A DNA stretch of 64,000 nt from Bosea sp. PAMC 26642 (GTDB taxonomy: Bacteria; Pseudomonadota; Alphaproteobacteria; Rhizobiales; Beijerinckiaceae): assembly GCF_001562255.1 (NCBI RefSeq), contig NZ_CP014301.1:2480001-2544000 (forward strand), read 5' to 3'. The notes under the pieces were generated by a model that was not told where the DNA came from, searched no databases, and saw only the letters and a program-made list of their open reading frames with translations. Each line of letters starts with the position of its first letter. Position 1 is the stretch's first letter. Position numbers and translations under genes: made by a program. Shown here piece after piece: positions 34,535 to 42,902 of the stretch.

Positions 34535-35263
34535 ATGAAGCGACATAGAGGCCCGCCTGCGCATTACCTTCCGAACCGCCGCCCCGGCCGGCCACCGGGG
34601 ATCGTGCCACTGCTGCAGGATCGCGATCGCTTTGCAGTGGCGATCGTGGCCGCGCTGAAGTTCCTGCCGGGATGTCCGGATCCTCAGCGAACGCGAGCCC
34701 GGATCGTGAGCTTCCTGCTCGATCCAGATCCCAGAGCCCGTCTTGAGATCAGCCGCGTTATGGACGGGCCCGAGGTCAGCGGCCTGGACATCGCCATGTT
34801 CTGGGGTACGCAGACGACGTTCCCCCTGTCCCGCGTCAATGCGCTCAGTGCGAAGGTCTCGCTGATCTTCGATCGCCTGACGAACGGGGCATACTCGTCG
34901 TCCGAGAGGCTGTGGATGAGCGACAGCATGACGACGCTCGTCTTCATGATGACGTGCTCATCGGCCGAAGCGTGCGCGCCGGCGACGGAGCGGCTCATGT
35001 CCCTGGGCTGGGCAGACACCGTCAATCTGATCGATCGAAAAATCAGCGCGGGAATTATTTCATGCGCGAACTTCCCGGCCATGTCCGGCACGGTCTCCAG
35101 CACCAGCACTGCCGGAGCCCCAAATGTCGAAGCGCCCAAACCGTCTGATCGAGAGAGTGAAAACCGCCCTTGGCGGCGACAAGGTCACGTCGACAAAGCA
35201 GCGGCTGGAGGAGCAGCGCAGCCTGGTCGAACAGCGCCGCAGCGAGCGCGTGCAGGCCGATGA
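34535..35263 (+). CDS. Hypothetical protein
   Basis: 242 residues. The start region is basic and Pro-rich (RHRGPPAHYLPNRRPGRPPG), the middle helical (KVSLIFDRLTNGAYSSSERL). The last 45 residues overlap the next gene and look like its shadow, so the natural protein may end earlier or the overlap may reflect a mosaic junction. No family recognised. Confidence 0.5.
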   Translation: MKRHRGPPAHYLPNRRPGRPPGIVPLLQDRDRFAVAIVAALKFLPGCPDPQRTRARIVSFLLDPDPRARLEISRVMDGPEVSGLDIAMFWGTQTTFPLSRVNALSAKVSLIFDRLTNGAYSSSERLWMSDSMTTLVFMMTCSSAEACAPATERLMSLGWADTVNLIDRKISAGIISCANFPAMSGTVSSTSTAGAPNVEAPKPSDRESENRPWRRQGHVDKAAAGGAAQPGRTAPQRARAGR

Positions 35264-36107
35264 GGCCGTCACTGCGGCCCAGGCCGCCCGCCTCGCTAAC
35301 ATGGAAGCCGACGACGCAACGCTCGATGCGCTCGACGAGGCGATCAAAGCAGCCGAGGTCACAGTACTTCGCACGGCCGATCGCCTGGCTGTTGCCGAAC
35401 GACGGCTCACGGAAGCCGAGGAACTCGCCAAGGCTGCGGCGGCAGATGCTGCCCATCTCGCGGTCGCAGAGCTGATCGAGAGTGAACGGGGGAACCTGAT
35501 GTCCCGGTACACAGACGTCTGCCGCTCGATGCTCGATCTGCTCCAAGATATGGCCAAGGTCGATCAGAACCTCGCAGCCATCGCCAACGAGGGCGGCATC
35601 GAGGCGCCTCCTTCCATCGAATCGGCCGCACGGATCCGCGAGTGGGCCGCCAGGGAAGAGCTGATCTCCAGCAAGATCGTGACCCTCTGGACCGATCGCA
35701 ACGGCAACATCGTTTCCCCCCAGCCTTCCAGCAATCAGATCAAGCGCGATGGCGCTGGGCATTACCTTGAGGCGCCGCCGGACGTGCTCAACATGGGCCG
35801 AGCCTGGAACAGCAACCACCAGATGGAGATCCGGGAGAAGCGCTTCCGCAAGGAGGTCGTCTTCGAGCGCGATGCGACGTCGACCTACATCGAGCCGTGG
35901 GTCACGAAGCTCGCGTTGCCTGGCCTCGGCGCCGGCCACTCGCCGATCTTGAACGCGAGCCCTCATCGTCTCAGCGTTGACGCGATCGAGCAAGCAGTCA
36001 CCCGGCTGAACGAACAGCTCGCCGAACTCAACAGCAGAACCAGTCCTCGGAACCAGGTCGAGCGCATGACGCCGGTTTCCGACGCCGAGTCGGACGAAGC
36101 AGCCTGA
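35124..36107 (+). CDS. Coiled-coil protein, phage region
   Basis: 327 residues. Residues 20-110 are a long coiled coil (RLEEQRSLVEQRRSERVQAD, then EAIKAAEVTVLRTADRLAVA). The second half is mixed, ending with another helix (AIEQAVTRLNEQLAELNSRT). It precedes the tail assembly chaperone gene by 50 bases. A scaffold or structural role is possible but not shown. Confidence 0.6.
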   Translation: MSKRPNRLIERVKTALGGDKVTSTKQRLEEQRSLVEQRRSERVQADEAVTAAQAARLANMEADDATLDALDEAIKAAEVTVLRTADRLAVAERRLTEAEELAKAAAADAAHLAVAELIESERGNLMSRYTDVCRSMLDLLQDMAKVDQNLAAIANEGGIEAPPSIESAARIREWAAREELISSKIVTLWTDRNGNIVSPQPSSNQIKRDGAGHYLEAPPDVLNMGRAWNSNHQMEIREKRFRKEVVFERDATSTYIEPWVTKLALPGLGAGHSPILNASPHRLSVDAIEQAVTRLNEQLAELNSRTSPRNQVERMTPVSDAESDEAA

Positions 36108-36157
36108 TCGGCGCTCGGCTGACGAGTGCCCTCCAATAACCGACCCAGGAGATCGAC

Positions 36158-36609
36158 ATGAAAAATACGAAGAGCGTCACCCTCAGTGCGCCGATCCTGT
36201 TCCACGACAAAAGCATCCGCGAACTGACCTTCGCCGAGCCGAAATGGAAGGACGTCGAAGAGCTCGGCCCGCCTGATCAGTTGATGCGCAGCGGCGATAT
36301 GCTGAGCGTGACGACTTTCCCGGCCATCGTCAGCCAGTATGCGGAGCGGACGATCCAGCCGCTGGAGAACTTCCCGCTGCTGCTGATGCTGCCCCTCCAG
36401 GATGTGTTGCGGGTTCACGAGGCCATCGGCGATTTTTTTCGGGAGGCCCGCGCGGCGAACGCGGGCTCTACCGTCGGATCGCAGTCGAGCTCGTCGTCGA
36501 ATGCGGCGTCGGCCTGAGCGACATCGCCGACATGACCATGAGCGAGCTCACGGGATGGAAGCTCGCCTTCCTGGAGCACTTCGAACGCAAGGCAGGAAGG
36601 AGACCATAG
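36158..36609 (+). CDS. Phage tail assembly chaperone with -1 frameshift extension
   Basis: The short product (36158-36517, 119 residues) matches the phage tail assembly family (gp41/gpE type): ILFHDKSIRELTFAEPKWKD, then LMLPLQDVLRVHEAIGDFF. At 36433-36439 there is T_TTT_TTT in frame. After a -1 shift the frame reads on with good coding character (RIAVELVVECGVGLSDIADM, then SELTGWKLAFLEHFERKAGR) to a TAG at 36607, giving about 150 residues, like P2 E+E' or lambda GT. The long product ends one base before the tape measure ATG. Confidence 0.85.
36433..36439 (+). other. Slippery heptamer for -1 frameshift
   Basis: Seven Ts placed as T_TTT_TTT in the tail chaperone frame, the ideal X_XXY_YYZ form. 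The downstream zero frame ends after 26 more codons in Ser/Ala-rich sequence, while the -1 frame continues to just before the tape measure gene. Confidence 0.8.
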
Positions 36610-36610
36610 C

Positions 36611-38647
36611 ATGGTCGATATGAGAGCCCGGGCGGTCATCAGCGCCGAAGACCGCACCCAGGGCGTCTTTGAAAAGATCGCCCGTCGGATGGGTCTGATC
36701 TCCAAGGCTGCGGCGCAGACGTCATACGCGACCGCTCGCATGGGCGCCCAGACAGCGCGTCGCATGGAAACGCAGAGCCGCTCACTGAGCCGTATGCAGA
36801 GCATCGGTGGCGGCATCGGTGGCCGGATCGGATATGGCGCGGGCGGAACGCTGGCCGCCGGCGCGGTCGTCATGAAGGCCGCCACCAGCGCCCTGTCACT
36901 TGAAAAGGCGATGTTCGGCGTCAGAAAGGCGACGGATGAAACTGGGGACGGGCTGAAGGCCTACGAGACCAAGGTGCTCGATCTCGCGCGCAGCTCGGGC
37001 AAAGCGAAAGAAGAAGTTGCCGGGATTTTGGCCGGCGCCGCCTTCGCCGGCCGCCCAAAGCAGGAGCTTATGCAGTTCACGGATTATGCCATCGCGGCCA
37101 CTGGCGCATGGGGAACATCCGCTGCAGAAACTGGCCAGGCGCTCGCCGAACTCGGCAACATCTATCAGGCGAACCAAAAGCGCATCGAGGAAATTGGCGA
37201 CGCCATCAACACCGTTGCCGACAGCAGCGCTTCGAAGGAGACCGATCTGCTCGACTTTCTCCGCCGCACCGGCGGCACCGGCAAGATGCTCGGAATCTCG
37301 GCAGAGAACATGCTCGCGCTGGGCGCGTCGCTGAAGGAAATCGGCGTCCAGAGCGAGGTCGCGGCGACTGGCGTCAACGCCCTCATGACCAAGATCAGCG
37401 TCCCCGACGATGGCTTTGACGACGGACTGAAAGCGGCCGGACTGGACGCCAAGAAATTCCGCAAGGCGGTCGAGAAAGACGCGACCGGCGCCATCCTCAC
37501 GTTGCTGAAGGCTCTCGATAAGCTCCAGGGCACCAAGAAGATGGCCGTGCTGAAGGATCTCTTTGGCCTCGAATATGCCGATGACATCGGCCGCCTCACC
37601 GGCAGCGTTGGGCGCCTCAACGAACTACTGACCATCGCCGCGGACAAGAAGCGCGTGCTGGGCTCGGTGCGGGGTCAGGCCGCCATCCTGACGGAGCAGG
37701 ACTTCAACCGGCTAGATCGGGCCAACCAAGCTATCGATGTGCTGATGGCCCGCATCGGCGGTGGCTTCAAGATCGCGGCCGGCGAAAGCGCGGCTTGGGT
37801 GAATCGGCTTGTCGATGATTTCGAGCGGGCCGGAACGGCAGCCGACAAGCTCCTCTCGGTCGTAAAAAACATCGACTCCGCGCTCGGCACCATCGTTCCC
37901 AAGAGCAAAGGCAACTCGGTCAAGGATGCCATCAAGGGGTTCGGCGACATCGTAGGTGGCAAGAACGAGGCGCCGGTCGATGCCGACGAATGGCGAGAGG
38001 TCAAATCGGAGATCGGCGCGCTCGAAAAGCAGATCGCAGATATCGAGAGCCGCGTGCATCCCTCGCGTCGCGGTGAATTCAATGCCGAGACCGACGCGCT
38101 CATGAAGCGCAAGGGCGCACTGCAAAACCGGATCCTCAACTTCGCCAAGGCGATCCCTATTCCGGATGCGCCGTCCTACCTCACGGGCCTCGATCCCTAT
38201 CTGGTCGATCCCAGGCGCCCGGCCGACGCCCGTGATCGCATGGACGACAGGATCAGGCAGAGCCAGGTCAAGACAGTGAAGAACGCCAAGCTGCCGCCCG
38301 CTCGTCCGGCCGGGATCGGCGGCACCATCATGGCGCCGGTTCAGGGCCTTGATAGCGATAGCGCCACCGCCTCACTGAAGTCTGCCACCGAAGCACTCGA
38401 CCGGGCCATCAACCGGGAGATGAAGGCGCCGTTCCCACCATCGCGCCCGGCCGACATCACGGCCAAGGTCGTCGATCCCGTGAAGGTCGACGTCACCGGC
38501 ACGGTCGGTATGGACCCGAGCAGCAAGGCACTGATCGAGGTTCGTGTGAAAGCCGAGGGCGTCACCGTCACCGGCATGACAGCGTCAGACTCCGGTAACG
38601 TGCGGGCTTCCGTCGGCGCCAGCATGGGCCACCTGGTGAACCGATGA
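36611..38647 (+). CDS. Phage tail tape measure protein
   Basis: 678 residues. A basic helical start is followed by a Gly-rich stretch (SIGGGIGGRIGYGAGGTLAA) and a TP901-type tape measure domain (ILAGAAFAGRPKQELMQFTD, then DLLDFLRRTGGTGKMLGISA and KEIGVQSEVAATGVNALMTK). Tape measure proteins set tail length. It is short for the family, fitting a short tail or a truncated gene; the C-terminal part is Pro-rich and contains repeated R-P-A-(G/D)-I motifs. No further tail genes follow, so the prophage is broken here. Confidence 0.88.
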   Translation: MVDMRARAVISAEDRTQGVFEKIARRMGLISKAAAQTSYATARMGAQTARRMETQSRSLSRMQSIGGGIGGRIGYGAGGTLAAGAVVMKAATSALSLEKAMFGVRKATDETGDGLKAYETKVLDLARSSGKAKEEVAGILAGAAFAGRPKQELMQFTDYAIAATGAWGTSAAETGQALAELGNIYQANQKRIEEIGDAINTVADSSASKETDLLDFLRRTGGTGKMLGISAENMLALGASLKEIGVQSEVAATGVNALMTKISVPDDGFDDGLKAAGLDAKKFRKAVEKDATGAILTLLKALDKLQGTKKMAVLKDLFGLEYADDIGRLTGSVGRLNELLTIAADKKRVLGSVRGQAAILTEQDFNRLDRANQAIDVLMARIGGGFKIAAGESAAWVNRLVDDFERAGTAADKLLSVVKNIDSALGTIVPKSKGNSVKDAIKGFGDIVGGKNEAPVDADEWREVKSEIGALEKQIADIESRVHPSRRGEFNAETDALMKRKGALQNRILNFAKAIPIPDAPSYLTGLDPYLVDPRRPADARDRMDDRIRQSQVKTVKNAKLPPARPAGIGGTIMAPVQGLDSDSATASLKSATEALDRAINREMKAPFPPSRPADITAKVVDPVKVDVTGTVGMDPSSKALIEVRVKAEGVTVTGMTASDSGNVRASVGASMGHLVNR

Positions 38648-38661
38648 GCCAGCCCAGCCCC

Positions 38662-38723
38662 ACCCCCCACTTTAGGGACCGTGTTGGCCTGCGATGGGCG
38701 GCACGGACGCAAGCCCCCGGCAT
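38662..38723 (+). repeat. 62-bp imperfect repeat, copy 2
   Basis: Aligns without gaps to 33184-33245. It begins 15 bases after the tape measure stop and ends 54 bases before the Nu1-like gene at 38778. Confidence 0.75.
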
Positions 38724-38777
38724 ATGGCTAGGTCCAGTATTGCAAAAACGCATTTCGCTTGTCCGGTCGGAGGCCGC

Positions 38778-39260
38778 ATGTCTGTGAAATTGCAAGGAAT
38801 TCGGGTCTCGCAGCGAGAACTGGCGGGCCTTCTGGGTTTGTCGGTTGCCACGATCCGGGATTGGCAGCGCAAGGGCTGCCCCGTGCTTGATCGCGGCAAA
38901 AACGGGCACTCGCACGCCTATGACAGCGCGGCGGTCATCAACTGGCGTCTCGATCGGGTCGCGAGGGCCGCGCAGGGCGATAATGACGCTCGCGAGATGG
39001 AGCATCTGCGAACCCGCAGCACGGCAGCAATAGCCAGCCGCATGGAGATGGATCTTGCTGCACGATCAGCGGAGCTGGCCCCGATCGACGAAGCCGCTGC
39101 AGCAGTGGCGAAGGAATACGGGATCGTTCGCGCCGCCTTCCGGACGATCCCGGATGTCGCGCCGCTCCTGGCCGGCAAGCAGGCGCCAGAAATCCAGGAG
39201 CTGCTTGCCGACAAGGTCAACGCGGTGCTGACGGAGTTGTCGGCGGAGGCGCCGCAATGA
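38778..39260 (+). CDS. Nu1-like DNA-packaging/terminase small subunit-like protein
   Basis: 160 residues from ATG 38778. The N-terminal winged-helix HTH (VSQRELAGLLGLSVATIRDW) and the pattern NGHSHAYDSAAVINWRLDRV are typical of Nu1-type small terminase subunits, followed by a helical oligomerisation part (LAPIDEAAAAVAKEYGIVRA). No large terminase gene is next to it, so packaging is unlikely to be active. The stop overlaps the next start by four bases. Confidence 0.75.
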   Translation: MSVKLQGIRVSQRELAGLLGLSVATIRDWQRKGCPVLDRGKNGHSHAYDSAAVINWRLDRVARAAQGDNDAREMEHLRTRSTAAIASRMEMDLAARSAELAPIDEAAAAVAKEYGIVRAAFRTIPDVAPLLAGKQAPEIQELLADKVNAVLTELSAEAPQ

Positions 39261-39559
39261 CCGCCGTCCAGATCATCGGCATGGAGATCGTCGAGCAGCC
39301 CAAGCCGAATGCCGGCGGTTCGATCGTACTGGCCAAGTTCAATTGCACCGCTCGCGGCTTCACGATGATCGGCTGCGCGTTGGTGATATCGACGCAGCGT
39401 GACCGTCGCAAAATCTGGCCGCCCAAGGGTGTCGGGCAACCCGGAAGCCGATCCGGCTCGATCAGGATCGATGATCAGGCGCTGCTAAAGGCAATGCTCG
39501 ACGCAGCACGATCAACCTATCGCGAACTGAGGCCCACCATCGAAAGGAATGCAGCATGA
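39257..39559 (+). CDS. Hypothetical protein
   Basis: 100 residues overlapping both neighbours by four bases. Beta-rich first half (SIVLAKFNCTARGFTMIGCA), then a basic turn (QRDRRKIWPPKG) and a helical end. Of a type seen among conserved phage-linked proteins of Rhizobiales, but I cannot name a function. Confidence 0.6.
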   Translation: MTAVQIIGMEIVEQPKPNAGGSIVLAKFNCTARGFTMIGCALVISTQRDRRKIWPPKGVGQPGSRSGSIRIDDQALLKAMLDAARSTYRELRPTIERNAA

Positions 39560-40059
39560 CGAAACGATCCCCGGCCGCGCAGGCGGCCTACGAGGAAGGC
39601 TTCGCCGCCGAGACGAACCGCATACGGGACATCCTCGCGGAAGGCGGGACGGTGGGAAACAGTACGTTGGCCGAGTATCTCGCCTTCGATACCCGGATGT
39701 CGCCCGACGAGGCCAAGGCCATTCTTGAGGTCTCGATCGTGTCCAAGGAAACCGGCAAGATGGAGCGTGGTCGGCCGGACGCCGAGGCCTACGCCAAGCG
39801 CCGTGCCGCCGACAGCGTGATCGGAACGCGTGAGGCGGCCGAGCGCAGCGTCGCTGCCATTCTGCAGGAGTCCGGCAGCGATCGCAGAACCGCGTCCGCC
39901 GCTGCCATCGCCCAAGGCTGGAAGAAAGCCACCGCGTGCATCAACGTTGGCAACGGCTTCGTTGAGGACAAGGAGCCGGCTGCCGGCCCGACATCGCCGA
40001 CGACCGCCGCCAAAGGGTGGAAAGCCGCGACAGCCCGCGCGAACGCTTCGCTCGACTGA
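39556..40059 (+). CDS. Hypothetical protein resembling a prohead-protease tail region
   Basis: 167 residues. The segment NRIRDILAEGGTVGNSTLAE with LAFDTRMSPDEAKAILEVSI resembles the C-terminal tail of phage S49-type prohead proteases, but the protease domain is absent. Two short repeats of (A)KGWKxAT occur near the end (QGWKKATACINVG and KGWKAATARANAS). It may be a remnant or an independent small protein. Confidence 0.55.
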   Translation: MTKRSPAAQAAYEEGFAAETNRIRDILAEGGTVGNSTLAEYLAFDTRMSPDEAKAILEVSIVSKETGKMERGRPDAEAYAKRRAADSVIGTREAAERSVAAILQESGSDRRTASAAAIAQGWKKATACINVGNGFVEDKEPAAGPTSPTTAAKGWKAATARANASLD

Positions 40060-40130
40060 TGCGTCCTGCAGTTGGCCTGGCGCTGCTGCTAGCCTCGCTG
40101 GGCCTCATTGTCGGCGTCATCGTTCGATAG
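40059..40130 (+). CDS. 23-residue membrane peptide
   Basis: The ATG overlaps the stop of the preceding gene (TGATG). The peptide is one hydrophobic helix (VGLALLLASLGLIVGVIV). It is too short for confident prediction, but its coupled start and pure transmembrane character make it plausible. Confidence 0.3.
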   Translation: MRPAVGLALLLASLGLIVGVIVR

Positions 40131-40263
40131 ACGGCATTGGTCTCCAAACCCCGCTCGCGACCACGGATGTACTGGCGCGAGCGGTGGCCGGTTGGAGTAT
40201 TCGGCACCTCGCTGCAGACAGCCTGATCAGGGATGTGCTGCCGATCCTGAGCAGGCGAGCAAC

Positions 40264-40602
40264 TTACTCCCGCTGGACGTCTATAACCTCCCCGTCGCGC
40301 CTGATGATCACGCGCATATCGTCGCCATTCACGTCGATGCCAACGACTACCCAGCCTCGCCGGCCCTGACGCACGCGTTCGACACGTTCCAATCCTTCGC
40401 GCCTGGCAATGCGGACAGCGTCGAACTCAGAGATACCTTCCTCTTCAAATCGTGGCGGAGGACGGTCGGGAAACTCGATGATCGGCTCAGGAGGGTTGAC
40501 CCGTAGCCCATTCGGTCCGAGCTCGATCGTCTGCGCATTGGCTAAGGTCAGCGGCGAGAACGCAATCGCCGTCGCCACCGCAATTAAAACTCTTCGAATC
40601 AT
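40264..40602 (-). CDS. Exported PepSY-like protein
   Basis: 112 residues with a signal peptide (VLIAVATAIAFSPLTLANAQ). The C-terminal half DAVRIARREGLERVERVRQG followed by WVVVGIDVNGDDMRVIIRRD has the helix-plus-strands pattern of PepSY domains. A periplasmic location is likely; function unknown. It stands alone between phage-type genes and cargo genes and is probably a moron or acquired host gene. Confidence 0.65.
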   Translation of the reverse strand: MIRRVLIAVATAIAFSPLTLANAQTIELGPNGLRVNPPEPIIEFPDRPPPRFEEEGISEFDAVRIARREGLERVERVRQGRRGWVVVGIDVNGDDMRVIIRRDGEVIDVQRE

Positions 40603-40703
40603 AGACGTCCTCCCGAGTTGTTGCGGGAACCATGGCGCCGATTGTGGCGGAATTCTCGCTGTCTAAACGGGCTCGACGGCTGACACTCGGTGCGGAACCT
40701 GGC

Positions 40704-41264
40704 TCAGAACAGCGCCGTAGGGGCGAAATGCGCAACCGCCATCAGTGCGAGCCCAAGCACGCCAAGCCCTGCGCCGGTGAAGGCGAGCATGGTCACGCCG
40801 GTGATGATTGCAGCCGACGAGACCACAATCGCGATTTGAAACAGGCCGGAGACGACATCGTATTTGTCATCGCGCGCTGAGGAGATGTCGCGTTGGGCCT
40901 CGGCCGCCTTGGCACGGACCATCAGCTCCTTGCGCCCCTCGTTCGTCTCAGGCTCGCTCTCGTAGCGCGCCACGGTCGATTGCCAGGAGGCAATGCGCTT
41001 CTGCATGCGATCACGGCTCGCAGCGTCGGTCACCCCTGCCAGATCGACCTCCATCGCCTCCGCCGCCGTACGAAGCGTTGTGCCGCGGATCGTCTTGGCC
41101 TGGAAGAACGCCCAGAGGTTCGAGGCCTCGACATTCTTGGCGAGCGCATCCTGCTCGGCATTCTTGCCGCCGATCTCGGAGAAAGCGAGAGCCAGCGCCA
41201 AGACGGCGATCAGCAGGCCGATGCGCTTGTTTTTGCCGTCCGTGGCTTCGGGAATATGCGCCAT
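40704..41264 (-). CDS. DUF4337 family membrane protein
   Basis: 186 residues. One transmembrane helix near the N-terminus (IGLLIAVLALALAFSEIGGK), a helical soluble middle (NLWAFFQAKTIRGTTLRTAA) and two helices at the end (FQIAIVVSSAAIITGVTMLA). This layout and the ASNLWAFFQAK motif match DUF4337. Function unknown. It is outside the phage gene set and likely cargo. Confidence 0.75.
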   Translation of the reverse strand: MAHIPEATDGKNKRIGLLIAVLALALAFSEIGGKNAEQDALAKNVEASNLWAFFQAKTIRGTTLRTAAEAMEVDLAGVTDAASRDRMQKRIASWQSTVARYESEPETNEGRKELMVRAKAAEAQRDISSARDDKYDVVSGLFQIAIVVSSAAIITGVTMLAFTGAGLGVLGLALMAVAHFAPTALF

Positions 41265-41404
41265 AATTTGATTTCGTTCCTAATGTGTGCTGCAGGGCAT
41301 GGCTTTGTTGCCCGGTGAAAGCAATCGGTTTGGTCAACGGCTTCGACGCAGCGTTACGGAGGACCGGCAGGATGCTGCGCTTTCATCCCATGGAGCGTAG
41401 AGCC

Positions 41405-41440
41405 GCCACCGGCGGAGGGCACCAGGCCTCCGCCGGTGGC
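41405..41440. repeat. REP-like palindrome, copy 1
   Basis: A perfect 14-bp stem (GCCACCGGCGGAGG / CCTCCGCCGGTGGC) with an 8-base loop. The core ACCGGCGGAG...CTCCGCCGGT is shared with the palindromes at 44913 and 59216. Confidence 0.75.
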
Positions 41441-41456
41441 GACTGCTCGAAGCACG

Positions 41457-41678
41457 TCAACGCGTTCGTCTCGCCCTCGGCATGGTATCAGATGCGTCTG
41501 CCGCGATGGTCGTTCTACGCATGAGACCGTTCAACTGCTGGCATAACAGGCGTCCCGAGACCTGTTGTGCGTCATAACCCTCGACCCTTAACTGCTGTTT
41601 GATCTGGTCTAATTTCCAGCATGCGCCCGACCTGGCGATTTCAAAGGCGCGTTCGACTGAAGTTTTGCCCTGATCCAT
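41457..41678 (-). CDS. Small protein of a family shared with 41797-41955
   Basis: 73 residues. The motif SVERAFEIARSGACWKLDQI, then KQQLRVEGYDAQQV, recurs in the 52-residue protein encoded next to it (AMELAKSSKF, then RDQLRAEGFSAEV). Function unknown. It may be a regulator-sized helical protein common in Hyphomicrobiales accessory DNA (recollection, not verified). Confidence 0.6.
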   Translation of the reverse strand: MDQGKTSVERAFEIARSGACWKLDQIKQQLRVEGYDAQQVSGRLLCQQLNGLMRRTTIAADASDTMPRARRTR

Positions 41679-41796
41679 GGTGCATCACACTTTGCGGATG
41701 ATGTGGACAGCATTGCCGATCACGTCGGCGGGGCGCTTTTCGCCTTTGGTGCTTTTAAGCATCGTCGCCTGCCTCCCTCGCGTCACGGCAACTGCT

Positions 41797-41955
41797 TCAA
41801 GCGCTCGTGTTCAAACTTGCCGCGCAGTCGTCAACCTCGGCGGAAAAACCCTCTGCGCGCAATTGGTCTCGGACGCTGTCGGCGCTAGAAAATTTGCTAG
41901 ATTTGGCTAATTCCATTGCTCGCTGAAATGCTTCATCCTTGCGGTCTCTCGGCAT
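41797..41955 (-). CDS. 52-residue protein, paralogue of 41457-41678
   Basis: Starts at ATG 41955 (PRDRKDEAFQRAMELAKSSK) and ends at TGA 41797 after the motif DSVRDQLRAEGFSAEVDDCA. Both strands were checked by hand; the similarity to its neighbour supports it as real. Function unknown. Confidence 0.6.
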   Translation of the reverse strand: MPRDRKDEAFQRAMELAKSSKFSSADSVRDQLRAEGFSAEVDDCAASLNTSA

Positions 41956-42071
41956 CGTTGCCCCCATGCTTGCCGGTTAACATAGCATGGGTTCCGGCCA
42001 CGGTGTTGCGGGCGTGAAACGCTCTGAATCTCAAAATCAGAAACTACCCGAACGCCGAAGCGAGTTGCAGT

Positions 42072-42452
42072 TTGACTTTTATCGACTCTGCCAAACGATG
42101 GGCGCGAACGATCAAGCGCGACGTGGTTGCGTTGTGGATAGCCGCGCGCGACCCTCGTGTACCGTTGTTTGCGAAAGTGGCGGCTGGTGCCGTAGCTGCC
42201 TATGCACTTAGCCCGATTGATCTAATCCCCGATTTCATTCCGGTGCTCGGCTACCTCGACGACCTTCTGATCGTGCCGCTGGGCATCATGCTAGCGGTCA
42301 AGCAGATCCCGCCGGCGCTTATGATCGAGTTCCGAGAGGCCGCGGGTGAGCGCCTTGAGCGTCCGGTCAGTCGTGCGGGCTTAGCATTCGTCGTGATCAT
42401 ATGGGTTGCGGCGGCGATTGGGACGGCGTTCTTGTTTCTTCGCGACAATTAA
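42072..42452 (+). CDS. DUF1232 (YkvA-like) membrane protein
   Basis: 126 residues. The DUF1232 signature is present: KVAAGAVAAYALSPIDLIPD, then FIPVLGYLDDLLIVPLG. A further helix lies at the end (LAFVVIIWVAAAIGTAFLFL). Function unknown. Island cargo. Confidence 0.85.
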   Translation: MTFIDSAKRWARTIKRDVVALWIAARDPRVPLFAKVAAGAVAAYALSPIDLIPDFIPVLGYLDDLLIVPLGIMLAVKQIPPALMIEFREAAGERLERPVSRAGLAFVVIIWVAAAIGTAFLFLRDN

Positions 42453-42548
42453 CGCGTCGCTAAGGATGACCCGGACAATTCTTTCTATCGGGGAGCAACA
42501 ACGAGCTTCGGCGGCAGTTGGCTAACTGTCCCAGTCGAAAGTATCGCA

Positions 42549-42902
42549 ATGACCAAGCTCGTTCTGATCGTCGAAGATGAAACCATCGTCCGCATGAACG
42601 CCGTCGCGATCGCCGAGGACGCAGGCTACAACGTTGTCGAGGCAACGAACGCCGACGACGCTATGGCGCTCATGGAATCTCGCCCGGGCATCGCGGCCGT
42701 CTTCTCCGACATCGAGATGCCGGGATCGATGGATGGCCTGAAGCTGATCCACGCCATCCGCAGGCGCTGGCCACCGGCGGTCCTGATTCTAGCATCTGGC
42801 CGCATCATGCCGCACATCGAGGACATGCCGCGGGATACCGCCTTCCTCAGGAAGCCGTATGCGGAACGAGATCTCCTTAAAGCGTTGGAAGCGGCCGCCT
42901 AG
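42549..42902 (+). CDS. Single-domain response regulator
   Basis: 117 residues: acidic residues 9-11 (VEDE), phospho-acceptor Asp54 (VFSDIEMPG), a Ser at the switch position (ILASG) and Lys in FLRKPYA. There is no output domain. No histidine kinase is next to it. It converges with a second single-domain regulator and their 3' ends overlap by 26 bases. Confidence 0.9.
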   Translation: MTKLVLIVEDETIVRMNAVAIAEDAGYNVVEATNADDAMALMESRPGIAAVFSDIEMPGSMDGLKLIHAIRRRWPPAVLILASGRIMPHIEDMPRDTAFLRKPYAERDLLKALEAAA

